A stretch of DNA of 64,000 nt from an uncultured Verrucomicrobiales bacterium. GTDB lineage: Bacteria; Verrucomicrobiota; Verrucomicrobiia; Verrucomicrobiales; Akkermansiaceae. A program made the translations under genes and the position numbers. Below are positions 43,727 to 51,734 of this stretch, piece by piece. The DNA lies in the NCBI GenBank assembly GCA_937928545.1, contig CALGJQ010000031.1, positions 1 through 64,000 on the forward strand, given 5' to 3'. Below the pieces are notes generated by a model. The model saw only the letters and a list, made by a program, of their open reading frames with translations. It did no database searches and was not told the origin of the DNA. Every line of letters begins with the position of its first letter. The stretch's first letter is position 1.

Positions 43727-44896
43727 ATGAAATTGTTCCCACACATCCTCGTCGCGCTTGTCGGAGCAGTCATCCTCATTCTGCAATGGAGCCACCATCG
43801 AGATCTCCAAAAGCAACTGGCACAGAGCGGTGCAGAAAAGCCGACCACTTCCCTGCGAAGCCAGCATCGTGTCACCTCCCCTGTCGAGCTTCTCGCAAAA
43901 CGGGAAAAAATGATGACGGATCTGGAGCAGTACCTTGAATCTGGAACTGAGAAAGTGGCCCGTTCGCGGGCTCTGGATCTACTTGCTCTGATACCCGAAG
44001 CCACGGCGGAAGACTTGAGTACCCTCATCACGCGAATTGAGCAGAACGATCCCAGCTCCCCCGGCCTAGATGATACAATCCAATTTGATTCTCGGACCTC
44101 GCTCCTTTGGACACTCAAACTTTTGCAAAGCGAACTCAACCCGTCCTTAGTCTTAAGATCCGAAAATCGACCTGAAGCCTTCATGTCGCTCGCGCGAAAA
44201 TCATCTAACGAAGCCTTGGCGTGGTTAGAAGCCTCAAATCTTACGCCCGAAGAACGCAAAGGCTTCATGGGACTCTTTCGACAGGTAAGATTGAGCCAAG
44301 ACCCCGCGAAACATTTAGAAGCGTGGAAGGAAGAGAACCTTTTTCCCTTTTCAGACAATGTTGTCTTGCTGGAATCGGGCGGAATCCCCGATTTACTTGA
44401 GGTCGTCCATGAGCCAGAGAACTCAGAAATCAGGGATCAACTGATCTCTTCGATCATCTACTCATCCCTTCTTGAAGAAAAAGGCCTCGCGAGGACACGG
44501 GTAGAATCGCTCGATTTGGAAGCAAGTGAGATCGTGGCAATCCTTGAACCCTTGGAAGACCTCGGCTCAGAAGAAACACTCGAATGGGCCATCTCACTAG
44601 GCGGCGAGGAACCCGAGAAAACCCTCAATCTCCAAGAGTCGTTCATGGCCAAGTTTGCTCAGACCGATCTGGAAGGCGCAGCCAAATGGCTGAAGGAGTT
44701 CGATGGCTCTGCGCTAGTCCGAGACGAAATGACAAAAAGATACGCAATGGTTCTAAGCGCAGTGGATCCTGAAGCCGCCCTGCCTTGGATCGAACGTGTC
44801 GAAAACCCAATAACTCGTGAATGGGTGAAGGGGAACCTCCTGATCACTTGGGAGATCGACGACCCGGAAGGCTTCGCCAGATGGCAGAAACAGTGA
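43727..44896 (+). CDS. Membrane-anchored helical-repeat protein, related to its upstream neighbour
   Basis: A 389-residue protein starting MKLFPHILVALVGAVILILQ (single N-terminal membrane anchor), with helical repeats ending in EGAAKWLKEF and DPEAALPWIERV, and DPEGFARWQKQ at the very end, like those of the gene at 42442. The start ATG 43727 was chosen because it opens the membrane anchor; the same frame is open 33 bases earlier. The pair may form a complex in the periplasm. The function is unknown. Confidence 0.65.
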   Translation: MKLFPHILVALVGAVILILQWSHHRDLQKQLAQSGAEKPTTSLRSQHRVTSPVELLAKREKMMTDLEQYLESGTEKVARSRALDLLALIPEATAEDLSTLITRIEQNDPSSPGLDDTIQFDSRTSLLWTLKLLQSELNPSLVLRSENRPEAFMSLARKSSNEALAWLEASNLTPEERKGFMGLFRQVRLSQDPAKHLEAWKEENLFPFSDNVVLLESGGIPDLLEVVHEPENSEIRDQLISSIIYSSLLEEKGLARTRVESLDLEASEIVAILEPLEDLGSEETLEWAISLGGEEPEKTLNLQESFMAKFAQTDLEGAAKWLKEFDGSALVRDEMTKRYAMVLSAVDPEAALPWIERVENPITREWVKGNLLITWEIDDPEGFARWQKQ

Positions 44897-44978
44897 ATTT
44901 TGTCGGCGCAGTGCTTTAGACCTCCAAACCTTCAGCTTTTCCGTAGCATAATTGACCGAAAATCACCAAAATGCACGC

Positions 44979-45007
44979 TTGACGGCCCCCCGCCGTCCTC
45001 CTAGTTT
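44979..45007 (+). promoter_or_regulatory. Probable sigma-70 promoter of rpsU
   Basis: TTGACG at 44979-44984 and TAGTTT at 45002-45007 are separated by exactly 17 bp, 34 bp before the rpsU ATG. The -35 is near consensus; the -10 matches the consensus less well. A purine-rich AGGGGA sits before the ATG as ribosome-binding site. Confidence 0.55.
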
Positions 45008-45040
45008 CCCGCTCCCCGCTGGACCCAGGGGATTTTTATT

Positions 45041-45298
45041 ATGGAAAAACACACTCGTGGAGTAGAACTCAAAAATGGAGAAAGCGTCGACCGCGCCCTC
45101 AAGCGCTTGAAAACCAAGCTCGACACCGAGGGCATCCTCGAAGAAATGCGCCGCCGCCGCGCTCACGAAAGCACCATTACCCGCGCCATCCGTAAGGCTC
45201 GCACCGCGCCAAAGCGCAACAAAGTCCGTTGGAGATTCCAGAGCGAAGGCCAAGTCGCCACCGCTGAAGCAGCTGCTGCCGCTCGCAACGCTGAATAA
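45041..45298 (+). CDS. rpsU: 30S ribosomal protein S21
   Basis: An 85-residue protein whose first 60 residues match S21: GVELKNGESVDRALKRLKTK, then ILEEMRRRRAHES and a basic end TRAIRKARTAPKRNKVRWRF, with an Ala/Glu-rich extension (EAAAAARNAE) that the shorter E. coli protein lacks. S21 sits on the platform of the small subunit near the anti-Shine-Dalgarno region. It is a single gene with its own promoter and terminator, lying directly before the Sec-containing HMA protein. Confidence 0.92.
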   Translation: MEKHTRGVELKNGESVDRALKRLKTKLDTEGILEEMRRRRAHESTITRAIRKARTAPKRNKVRWRFQSEGQVATAEAAAAARNAE

Positions 45299-45336
45299 GG
45301 ACTGCCAAAACCTCAAACCGGGTCCAAACAAACTGT

Positions 45337-45372
45337 CGCCTCGCGGGATTTCCTCCTCCGAGGCGCTTTTTT
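45337..45372 (+). terminator. Rho-independent terminator after rpsU
   Basis: A 7-bp stem CGCCTCG / CGAGGCG with a 15-nt loop, followed by CTTTTTTG. It ends the rpsU transcript before the next gene's own promoter. Confidence 0.8.
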
Positions 45373-45407
45373 GCCCATTTTTGTCACACAATAGGCAAAA
45401 ACTCCCC

Positions 45408-45435
45408 TTGCGGCAGCGATTTCACACGCTATTCT
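45408..45435 (+). promoter_or_regulatory. Possible promoter of the double-Sec HMA-like gene
   Basis: TTGCGG at 45408 and TATTCT at 45430 are separated by 16 bp; transcription would start only a few bases before the ATG at 45445, giving a very short leader. Since a terminator separates it from rpsU, the gene needs a promoter here. Moderate match only. Confidence 0.35.
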
Positions 45436-45444
45436 CTTGGTGCT

Positions 45445-46008
45445 ATGAATGCAAAAATTAGATTAGGCATCTTGTGTGCCTTTGGAGCAATGACCCCGGT
45501 CGCCTTCTCGGCGCCAACCGCCACGGAAGAGGTCGCTGCATCAACTATCGTAGGATACAGCGTATCCTTCAGCGGTGGTGGGTGAGGCGCTGCGAACAAA
45601 GCCAGTTTGGCTTTGAAGAAAATGGAAGGCATCGACAAAGTGATGCTCTCTGGAATGACCGCCTTCGTCACCACGAAGAGCGACGACGTCAAGGTGACTC
45701 GCGGAACCATCCGCAAGGCATTTGATGGCTCAGGCCTCAAGGTCGAGCGCGTCGGTAAGAAAGACATTCCCGCTCCTAAGGAAGCTTACAACATCGCCAT
45801 CACTGGCGGCACATGAGCACAAACTAACGAGAGATTGCGTGCCGATCTCGAAAAGTTGGATGAAGTCAGTGCAGCCTTCGTAAACCGCGGACAAATTGTT
45901 CTTCTCATGGCAACCGCAGACTCCTTCGATAAGGAGAAGATTGCTAAAATGACCAAGAAGCGTAAGTCCGAAATCAAAACTGCTTCTAAAACCACTAGCC
46001 CGCTCTAG
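45445..46008 (+). CDS. Putative double selenoprotein: exported tandem HMA-like protein
   Basis: ATG 45445 to TAG 46008, 187 residues with in-frame TGA at codons 47 and 124. Signal peptide MNAKIRLGILCAFGAMTPVA then FSAP. Two ferredoxin-like (heavy-metal-associated) repeats follow: residues 35-103, YSVSFSGGG-U47-GAANKASL, and residues 112-180, YNIAITGGT-U124-AQTNERLR. Both have the pattern Y-x-[VI]-x-[FI]-[ST]-G-G-x-U that HMA domains show around GMTCxxC; Sec replaces the first Cys and the second Cys is Ala (U-G-A-A) or Thr (U-A-Q-T). Each TGA is followed by a SECIS-type hairpin at 18 and 21 nt. A role in binding soft metals such as mercury or copper, or a periplasmic redox role, is inferred. 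Conventional calling would give only short fragments. Confidence 0.8.
45597..45615 (+). promoter_or_regulatory. SECIS-type hairpin for Sec47
   Basis: CAAAGCC-AGTTT-GGCTTTG: a perfect 7-bp stem and five-base loop with G in position 2. The loop starts 18 nt after the TGA at 45583-45585. It has the same loop type (AGUU/AGUUU) as the hairpin in the beta-barrel gene at 30555. Confidence 0.75.
45831..45849 (+). promoter_or_regulatory. SECIS-type hairpin for Sec124
   Basis: GAGATTG-CGTGC-CGATCTC: a 7-bp stem with one U-G pair and a five-base loop whose second base is G. The loop starts 21 nt after the TGA at 45814-45816. Confidence 0.65.
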
Positions 46009-46038
46009 GGAAACTCTGGTTGAGATAATTTAACCGAG

Positions 46039-46073
46039 AAACCCGGCCCGTCGTTGACGGTGTCGGGTTTTTT
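46039..46073 (+). terminator. Rho-independent terminator after the double-Sec gene
   Basis: Nested stem: AAACCCG with CGGGTTT outside and CCGTC-GTT-GACGG inside, then TTTTTTAT. It lies 30 bp after the TAG that ends the read-through frame, not after either TGA, which supports the full-length reading. Confidence 0.85.
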
Positions 46074-46097
46074 ATTTCCCGCCCTTTTCTGCGTCCG

Positions 46098-46760
46098 CTA
46101 TCGTTCCGCCAAAAACAAAGTATGCGTGAACCTCTTCGCCTTCGGATAAGCCTTTGCCGGAATCGCTTCCACGCGCGAAAACACCTTCCTTAGCAACTTC
46201 ACAAAGCCCGGGTCCTCATGCGCTGACCAATACACCACCCTCCCCCGTGGCCGCAAGGCCGCCCGCGCAATCTCTAAGCCCCGCTTCTGATAGAGCCGCC
46301 CATTCCCTTTCTGCACCAACGGATCCGGACTATTATCAACATCCAGCAGAATCGCGTCGTATCGCTCACCACTCTGCATGATCCTAAGAACATCCTTCTT
46401 CAGCACCGTCACTCTCGGATCATCCAAAAGCGCCCCATTCACCTCCCGCAGATACTCTCCATTCCAATCAATAATCTCCTGCAGCAACTCCGCCACCTCC
46501 ACTTCCGAATCGTCCGAAACCAACTCCAGCACCTTCCGCAGCGTAAAACCAAATCCCAGCCCCCCAATCAAAACCCGCCTCGACCGCTCCTCCGACCTTT
46601 CACAAGCCAACTCCGCCATCAACTGCTCAGACGAAGCCGCCGTTGTGCTCATCAAGGGCACCCCCCCGATCTTCAAAAAATACTCCCCATCATGCTCCTG
46701 CAACAAAAGGATTTCTCCATCGGGCGAGGTGCTCGTCGCAAGATTCGTCGTCGGCTTCAC
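46098..46760 (-). CDS. Spermidine-synthase-like SAM-dependent methyltransferase-fold protein
   Basis: A 220-residue protein with the spermidine synthase fold: VLIGGLGFGFTLRKVLELV (about 63-81, a G-rich SAM/dcSAM loop), VEVAELLQEIIDWN, DPRVTVLKKDVLRI, YDAILLDVDNSPD (about 133-145) and RPRGRVVYWSAHEDPGF. It is shorter than true spermidine synthases, so it may be a methyltransferase or a spermidine-synthase relative with another substrate. It is transcribed alone and faces away from the DUF3311 gene. Confidence 0.75.
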   Translation of the reverse strand: MKPTTNLATSTSPDGEILLLQEHDGEYFLKIGGVPLMSTTAASSEQLMAELACERSEERSRRVLIGGLGFGFTLRKVLELVSDDSEVEVAELLQEIIDWNGEYLREVNGALLDDPRVTVLKKDVLRIMQSGERYDAILLDVDNSPDPLVQKGNGRLYQKRGLEIARAALRPRGRVVYWSAHEDPGFVKLLRKVFSRVEAIPAKAYPKAKRFTHTLFLAER

Positions 46761-46831
46761 AAAGCGAGCTTAGGATTTCATCGACACATTGAAAGGCTTT
46801 CGAGACACTGTCGGTAAGTCATTTCACACAC

Positions 46832-47074
46832 ATGAATAAGAAAGGGATCATCCTCATCGTCTTCCTAATCCTCGTCGTCCTCCATCAGGACTTCTGGAAT
46901 TGGGATAATGCCAACCTCGTCTTCGGCTTCATGCCCGTCGGACTTTTCTACCACGCTTGTTACTCCCTCGTCGCCGCTGGCTTCTGGGCCATCGTGATGA
47001 AAGTCGCCTGGCCTACCGAGCTCGAAGAATGGGCCGAAGGCGGAACCGATTCGTCGAAAGGAGGTGACCAATGA
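46832..47074 (+). CDS. DUF3311-type small membrane subunit beside a symporter
   Basis: An 80-residue protein with two membrane helices (about 5-19, GIILIVFLILVVLHQDFW; 31-57, FGFMPVGLFYHACYSLVAAG) separated by the short polar stretch NWDNANLV. DUF3311 proteins accompany sodium:solute symporters, as here: the stop overlaps the symporter start (ATGA). It probably stabilises or completes the transporter. Confidence 0.85.
   Translation: MNKKGIILIVFLILVVLHQDFWNWDNANLVFGFMPVGLFYHACYSLVAAGFWAIVMKVAWPTELEEWAEGGTDSSKGGDQ
47057..47067 (+). promoter_or_regulatory. Strong Shine-Dalgarno sequence of the symporter gene
   Basis: AAAGGAGGTGA, complementary to the 3' end of typical 16S rRNA, lies 3 bp before ATG 47071 and inside the end of the DUF3311 gene. 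It settles the start of the symporter and stands out because most genes here lack such a site. Confidence 0.85.
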
Positions 47075-48585
47075 TCTCCGTCGTCGTCATTGCCATCTAC
47101 CTCGGTCTCCTCCTGACCTTGGCGCTATTTTCAAAGACCCTCTTCCGAGGCACCTCGAAGGATTACTTCGTAGCAAGTCATTCCATTGGCCCCTTCATGC
47201 TCCTCATGTCGGTCTTCGGCACCACCATGACCGCCTTCGCCCTCGTCGGCTCCACCGGCAAGGCCTTTGGCGGTGGCATCGGAACCTACGGACTCATGGC
47301 CTCATCCTCCGGCCTCATCCACGCCGCCTGCTTCCTCCTCATCGGCATGAAACTTTGGGCCATCGGAAAGCGCTACGGCTACGTCACCCAGATCCAATAC
47401 TTCCGCGCCCGCTTTGAATCAAAAGCCTTCGGCTACCTTCTCTTCCCCATCCTCGTCCTCCTTGTCATCCCCTACCTCCTCATCGGAATCATCGGCGCGG
47501 CCAAAACAATCTACGGAGTCAGTGTCACCAAAGTCACCCCGAAGGGCGAAATCCCTGGTGCCTTTCCCGACTTTTTTGAAAACGGAGCCATCCCACCTTG
47601 GCTCACCGGCATCGTGATCTGCGGTGTCGTCCTCACCTATATCTTTGCCGGAGGATCACGCGCCGCCGCTTGGGCCAATACCTTCCAAACCATCGTCTTC
47701 ATGATCATGGGTATCCTCGCCTTCTACCTGATCTCCAATGAACTCGGCGGAGTCGCCGCAGCAATGGAAAAAGCAAGCGATGCTCACAAGGTTCGCACCG
47801 TAGATGGAGAGGTTGGTTTCAGCCAACTCACCTTCCTCACCTACATGTTCATCCCGCTCAGCGTCGGCATGTTCCCACACCTTTTCCAACACTGGCTCAC
47901 CGCCAAAAGCGCCAAAAGCTTCAAGCTCACCGTCGTCGCCCACCCCATTTGCATCGCCATCGTCTGGGTTCCCTGTGTTCTCATCGGCATCTGGGCCACC
48001 GGAGTTCCTCAACTCAATGGAGCCCCTGCTGGTGCCGTCCTCGCCAAAACGGTCGCCGTTCTGATCAAGAACCCCGTCATCGTCGGGCTCGTCACCGCCG
48101 GCATCCTCGCCGCGATCATGTCCTCGCTCGACTCCCAGTTCCTCTGCCTAGGCACCATGTTCACCAACGACATCGTCCTCCACAACAGCAAGAAGGAATA
48201 CAGCGACAAGCAGATCCTCTTCATGGCCCGCGCTTTCATCGTCGCCATCGTCGTCTTGACCTACATCCTCTCGCTCGTCCTCTATAAGAAAAATGTCTTC
48301 GACCTCGCCATCTGGAGCTTCTCCGGCTTCGCCGCCCTTACTCCTCTGGTCATCGCCTCCCTCTATTGGAAACGAGCCACCAAAACCGGGGCTTACGCCT
48401 GCGTCATCGGAGTCTTTATTAGCTGGGTCACCTTCTTCACCATGTCCGGATTCGGAGGCGAATACTTCCTCCTTGGTGGCATCGTCCCCGCCGCTGCCAT
48501 GTGGTTCATCGGGGCTGGAGGCATGGTCATCGGCTCCCTCCTCTCCCAACCACCGAGCAAAGAAACCGTCTCAAAGTTCTTCTAG
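47071..48585 (+). CDS. Sodium:solute symporter (SSS/SLC5 family)
   Basis: A 504-residue polytopic protein of about 13 helices. Family features: DYFVASHSIGPFMLLMSVFG (about 31-50), the G-rich FGTTMTAFALVGSTGKAFGG, YKAMIQ-like VTQIQYFRARF, IFAGGSRAAAWANTFQTIVF (about 191-210), the central SVGMFPHLFQHWLTAKSAKS, and AAIMSSLDSQFLCLGTMFTN (about 347-366). The small subunit upstream suggests a YhjB/PanF-like two-component symporter. The substrate is unknown; there is no adjacent catabolic operon. Confidence 0.92.
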   Translation: MISVVVIAIYLGLLLTLALFSKTLFRGTSKDYFVASHSIGPFMLLMSVFGTTMTAFALVGSTGKAFGGGIGTYGLMASSSGLIHAACFLLIGMKLWAIGKRYGYVTQIQYFRARFESKAFGYLLFPILVLLVIPYLLIGIIGAAKTIYGVSVTKVTPKGEIPGAFPDFFENGAIPPWLTGIVICGVVLTYIFAGGSRAAAWANTFQTIVFMIMGILAFYLISNELGGVAAAMEKASDAHKVRTVDGEVGFSQLTFLTYMFIPLSVGMFPHLFQHWLTAKSAKSFKLTVVAHPICIAIVWVPCVLIGIWATGVPQLNGAPAGAVLAKTVAVLIKNPVIVGLVTAGILAAIMSSLDSQFLCLGTMFTNDIVLHNSKKEYSDKQILFMARAFIVAIVVLTYILSLVLYKKNVFDLAIWSFSGFAALTPLVIASLYWKRATKTGAYACVIGVFISWVTFFTMSGFGGEYFLLGGIVPAAAMWFIGAGGMVIGSLLSQPPSKETVSKFF

Positions 48586-48639
48586 AAAAAAAGTTCACAA
48601 AACTTCGAACGAATTCCCAAGTGAGGAGTCTATTAATGC

Positions 48640-48715
48640 GAAACCAGCGGTTAAACGCCAGTTTTCATATAGGGTGAACAGCTAATTGCCTCGATTCCAC
48701 GAGTGTGGAGCCTCG
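48640..48715 (+). ncRNA. Possible structured RNA or leader before pheT
   Basis: The 323-bp gap between the symporter and pheT contains two consecutive hairpins: AAACCAGCG-GTTAAA-CGCCAGTTTT (48640-48664, with a CA/CA internal loop) and CGATTCCAC-GAGT-GTGGAGCCTCG (48691-48715, interrupted stem), followed by the terminator at 48733. I do not recognise the family. A 13-codon frame (48635-48676, MRNQRLNASFHIG) also exists here, but with one Phe codon it is not a typical pheST leader peptide. Confidence 0.3.
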
Positions 48716-48732
48716 ATCAGCAATGTTCTTTT

Positions 48733-48771
48733 AACCGCCGGAATTTTCTCACGAAAGTTCCGGCGGTTTTC
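48733..48771 (+). terminator. Strong rho-independent terminator before pheT
   Basis: Perfect 11-bp outer stem AACCGCCGGAA / TTCCGGCGGTT, continued by TTTTC-TCAC-GAAAG into one long hairpin, then TTTT. It may end the symporter transcript or act as an attenuator for pheT. Confidence 0.85.
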
Positions 48772-48810
48772 TGTACCCGCATCGCAAGTAAGCTCCCCCC
48801 TCAACGAAGT

Positions 48811-48847
48811 CATTTGTTCATTCCGCAATCGTTCATTTGTCCATTCC
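48811..48847 (+). repeat. Two 14-bp direct repeats upstream of pheT
   Basis: CATTTGTTCATTCC (48811-48824) and CATTTGTCCATTCC (48834-48847) differ at one base and are spaced 23 bp centre to centre. They lie 62-98 bp before the pheT start and could be a protein-binding or promoter-associated repeat. Confidence 0.4.
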
Positions 48848-48908
48848 ACGGTCTTTTCCTCGATTTACGATTGAAAATTCCCCCGCCACCCCTTCTCCTC
48901 CAGCCCTC

Positions 48909-51293
48909 ATGAACGTTTCGCTCAATTGGCTCAAAGAACGCCTCGATTTCGGCACCCGCACTCTCGATGAAGTTTGCGACCTCCTCACCTTTGCGGGGAT
49001 TGAGATCGAGGGCCTTCAAGAAGTGGGCGTGAAGAGCGAGCGAATCGTCGTCGCTGAGATTAAAGAAGCCACTCAGCACCCCGACGCCGACCGCCTCAAG
49101 GTCACCAAAGTCGATGCCGGAGAAGGCGAACTCCGCCAAATCGTTTGCGGGGCCACCAACTACAAGGTCGGCGACAAGGTCCCCTGCTGCCTCCCCGGTG
49201 CCGAACTCCCCGGCGGCTTCAAGATTGGCGAAACCAAGATGCGCGGAGTCGAATCCAAGGGCATGCTCGCCGCCGGATCGGAAATCGGCCTCACCGATAA
49301 AGAAGACGGCCTTCTCATCCTCGATCCAGATTTCAAAGCCGGCACTCCGGTGCGAGATCTCTTTGATTCCGATACCTTGATCGAAGTCGAAATCACCCCG
49401 AACCGCCCCGACCTCCTCTCCCATTCCGGACTCGCCCGTGAACTAGCCGCTCTCCTTCACACCGAGACCAAACCGGTCACCAAAACTCACGAAACGAGCA
49501 CCGGCGAAGACGCTTCCGTCGTCACTGTCGATTCCCCCACCTGCCCCTTTTACTCAGTCCTCTCAATCAAAGGCGTAAAAGTCGCCCCCAGCCCCGATTG
49601 GCTCGCCAAAAAGCTCAAAGCAATCGGCCTCCGCCCCATCAACAACGTCGTCGACATCACCAACTACGTCCTCCACGAACTCGGACAACCCCTCCACGCC
49701 TTCGATGCGGCCAAAGTCTCCTCTCCCCTCAGCATTCGCCAAGCAAGCGAGGGTGAAAAATTCAAAGCGCTCGACGAAGAAACTTACGATCTCAAAGACA
49801 TCGACTGCGTCATCTCTGACCAGTCCGGCACTCCCCTCGCTCTTGCGGGCGTGATGGGTGGCCTCGACAGTGGCGTCACCGACTCCACCACCGATATCCT
49901 CCTTGAGTCCGCCTACTTCACTACCTCCGAGATTCGTCGTACTTCCCGCCGACTCTTCCTCACTTCGGATTCCTCCTACCGCTTCGAGCGCGGAGTTGAC
50001 CCGAATCAAGTTCTCCCCGCCTCCGCTCTCGCCGCCGCTCTCATCCTCGAAATCGCGGGTGGCGAAGCCAGCGCCAAAACCATCACCGCCGGCCAACTTC
50101 CTACTGCCCTTCCAAATGTCGAACTCGATGTCGACCGCATGCTCCAGCTCATGGACCATAGTATCTCACTCGAAGATGCTGGAACCATCCTGAAGCGCCT
50201 CGGCCTCACCTCGTCCGATAACAAAACTTGGTCCATCCCCAGCTGGCGTGCCGACCTCGAACGCTCCGTCGACCTCGTCGAAGAAATCGCCCGCACCCAC
50301 GGGCTCGAAAACGTCCCCTCCCGCACCGGAGGCACCGCCGTGGACGAGAGCGCCATCGATCTCGACTACGATCGCCTCCTCGACTTCAAAAAACACCTCG
50401 TCGCCCTCGGCTTCTACGAGACCCAGACCATCAAACTCATCGCCGAGAACCAACTCCGCGACTGCCTCCCCCTCCGCCCGCTGCAAGACGGTGACCTCGT
50501 CAAAGTTGCCCGCCCCCTCAGCGAAGACCACGCCATCCTCCGCCCCGCTCTCACCCCCGGCCTCCTCGCGGTCGCCGAAAACAACCTCCGCCAAGGAGCT
50601 AAAACTCTCCGCTTCTTCGAAGCCGGCCGCCAATTCCGCAACGTCGGCGGAGGAAAAGCCACCGACCTCGAAGCCGATTCCGTCGCCCTCCTCCTCGGTG
50701 GAGAAGCCAGCCCCCTTTCCTGGACCCGCGGAGAAAACCGCACGCTCGATCTCTACGACCTTAAAGCCGCGATCCAAGCAGCCCTTGGAAATCGTAGCGT
50801 CCAATTCACGACTCGTGCTCGCGAAGGCTTCCTCCTTGCTGGTGACATTCAACTCGAAGGCAAGCCCATCGGCACCTTCGCTCAAGTTCTCCCTTCCCGC
50901 GCTCGCGAGCTGGGCTTCAAGTCGGCCCTCTACCTCGCCGAACTCGACCAAAAGAAGATCCTCGGCATCCGCCAAGACATGTTCCAAGTCGAACCCCTCC
51001 CACAATTCCCCGGCTCTAGCCGAGACATTGCCATGGAGCTTCCCATCAAAACCAGCAACGCCGAGATCGAAAAAGCCCTCGCCAAACACAAGGACCCCCT
51101 CCTTGTCTCGGCGGTTTGCTTTGACCAATTCCACGATCCCAGCGGCGAAAAAATGCCCGCCGATAAGCGCTCCGTCGCCTACTCCTTCACCTACCGTTCC
51201 GACAAAGGATCGCTCAAGCAAAAGGACTTCGACGAAGCACACGCCAAACTCCTGGCGCACCTCCAAAACGCGCTTCCCATGACTCAGCGCTAG
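48909..51293 (+). CDS. pheT: Phenylalanyl-tRNA synthetase beta subunit
   Basis: A 794-residue subunit. It starts MNVSLNWLKERLDFGTRTLD. The tRNA-binding EMAP-like domain follows (about 40-155; HPDADRLKVTKVDAGEGELR, QIVCGATNY, PGAELPGGFKIGETKMRGVE), then the B3/B4 editing domain (about 210-400; NRPDLLSHSGLAREL, RPINNVVDITNYVLHELGQP), the B5 domain, and the class II-like C-terminal domain ending in the ferredoxin-fold FDX-ACB (RDIAMELPIKTSNAEIEKAL). The alpha subunit gene pheS is not adjacent here. The start at 48909 was preferred over an ATG 72 bases upstream because it begins the family N-terminus. Confidence 0.96.
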   Translation: MNVSLNWLKERLDFGTRTLDEVCDLLTFAGIEIEGLQEVGVKSERIVVAEIKEATQHPDADRLKVTKVDAGEGELRQIVCGATNYKVGDKVPCCLPGAELPGGFKIGETKMRGVESKGMLAAGSEIGLTDKEDGLLILDPDFKAGTPVRDLFDSDTLIEVEITPNRPDLLSHSGLARELAALLHTETKPVTKTHETSTGEDASVVTVDSPTCPFYSVLSIKGVKVAPSPDWLAKKLKAIGLRPINNVVDITNYVLHELGQPLHAFDAAKVSSPLSIRQASEGEKFKALDEETYDLKDIDCVISDQSGTPLALAGVMGGLDSGVTDSTTDILLESAYFTTSEIRRTSRRLFLTSDSSYRFERGVDPNQVLPASALAAALILEIAGGEASAKTITAGQLPTALPNVELDVDRMLQLMDHSISLEDAGTILKRLGLTSSDNKTWSIPSWRADLERSVDLVEEIARTHGLENVPSRTGGTAVDESAIDLDYDRLLDFKKHLVALGFYETQTIKLIAENQLRDCLPLRPLQDGDLVKVARPLSEDHAILRPALTPGLLAVAENNLRQGAKTLRFFEAGRQFRNVGGGKATDLEADSVALLLGGEASPLSWTRGENRTLDLYDLKAAIQAALGNRSVQFTTRAREGFLLAGDIQLEGKPIGTFAQVLPSRARELGFKSALYLAELDQKKILGIRQDMFQVEPLPQFPGSSRDIAMELPIKTSNAEIEKALAKHKDPLLVSAVCFDQFHDPSGEKMPADKRSVAYSFTYRSDKGSLKQKDFDEAHAKLLAHLQNALPMTQR

Positions 51294-51377
51294 AAGGCTG
51301 CTCGAAAAAAACAGCCCAAGAAAATCTCTCTTCGCGTGTCTTGAGAAAAAGCATACTCTGCTCTCTCTCAAAACCCC

Positions 51378-51734
51378 ATGCGCCCCCTCTCCATCACCTT
51401 GGCCTTCATCCTCCTCATCATCGGGGCCATCCTTACTTTTCGAGAACTCCACCCAAACTCTCCGACTGCCGACCCTCAAGCCCCCAGCACTGCCATTCCA
51501 TCATCCCGCAGCGCACGCCCGGAAATCTCCCCAGAGTCTTCCCTTCAATTTTTCAAATCCCTCTCTACTCACAATCCCAACCAAGCCCCGACTTTCTCCC
51601 AAGTCGAGGACCGCGCTCGTCACCTCACCGACGACCAACTCTTAGAAGCCATTAATCTCACCGAGCTCACCGAAGACAAAAAACAAAGCCTTCACGACAA
51701 CCTCTCCAACAAATTTCAACCTGCCTCCCAATAA
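51378..51734 (+). CDS. Small membrane-anchored protein, unknown function
   Basis: A 118-residue protein with an N-terminal membrane anchor (MRPLSITLAFILLIIGAILT) followed by a Pro/Ser-rich linker and a helical C-terminal part (LTDDQLLEAINLTELTEDKK). Nothing identifies a function. It follows pheT by 84 bp and could share its transcript. Confidence 0.5.
   Translation: MRPLSITLAFILLIIGAILTFRELHPNSPTADPQAPSTAIPSSRSARPEISPESSLQFFKSLSTHNPNQAPTFSQVEDRARHLTDDQLLEAINLTELTEDKKQSLHDNLSNKFQPASQ

Noticed and set aside
30472-46008. General reassignment of TGA to Trp to explain the interrupted frames
   Set aside because: TGA ends many other genes, including tonB and several ATGA-overlapping pairs, and the neighbouring proteins use TGG for Trp. 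A global code change would run these genes into the next ones.
46098-46760. True spermidine synthase
   Set aside because: The protein is only 220 residues, shorter than the family, and the N-terminal strand domain is reduced; annotated as spermidine-synthase-like only.
48586-48733. 6S RNA, tmRNA or SRP RNA before pheT
   Set aside because: None of the conserved sequences of these RNAs was found, and the length and hairpin order do not fit.
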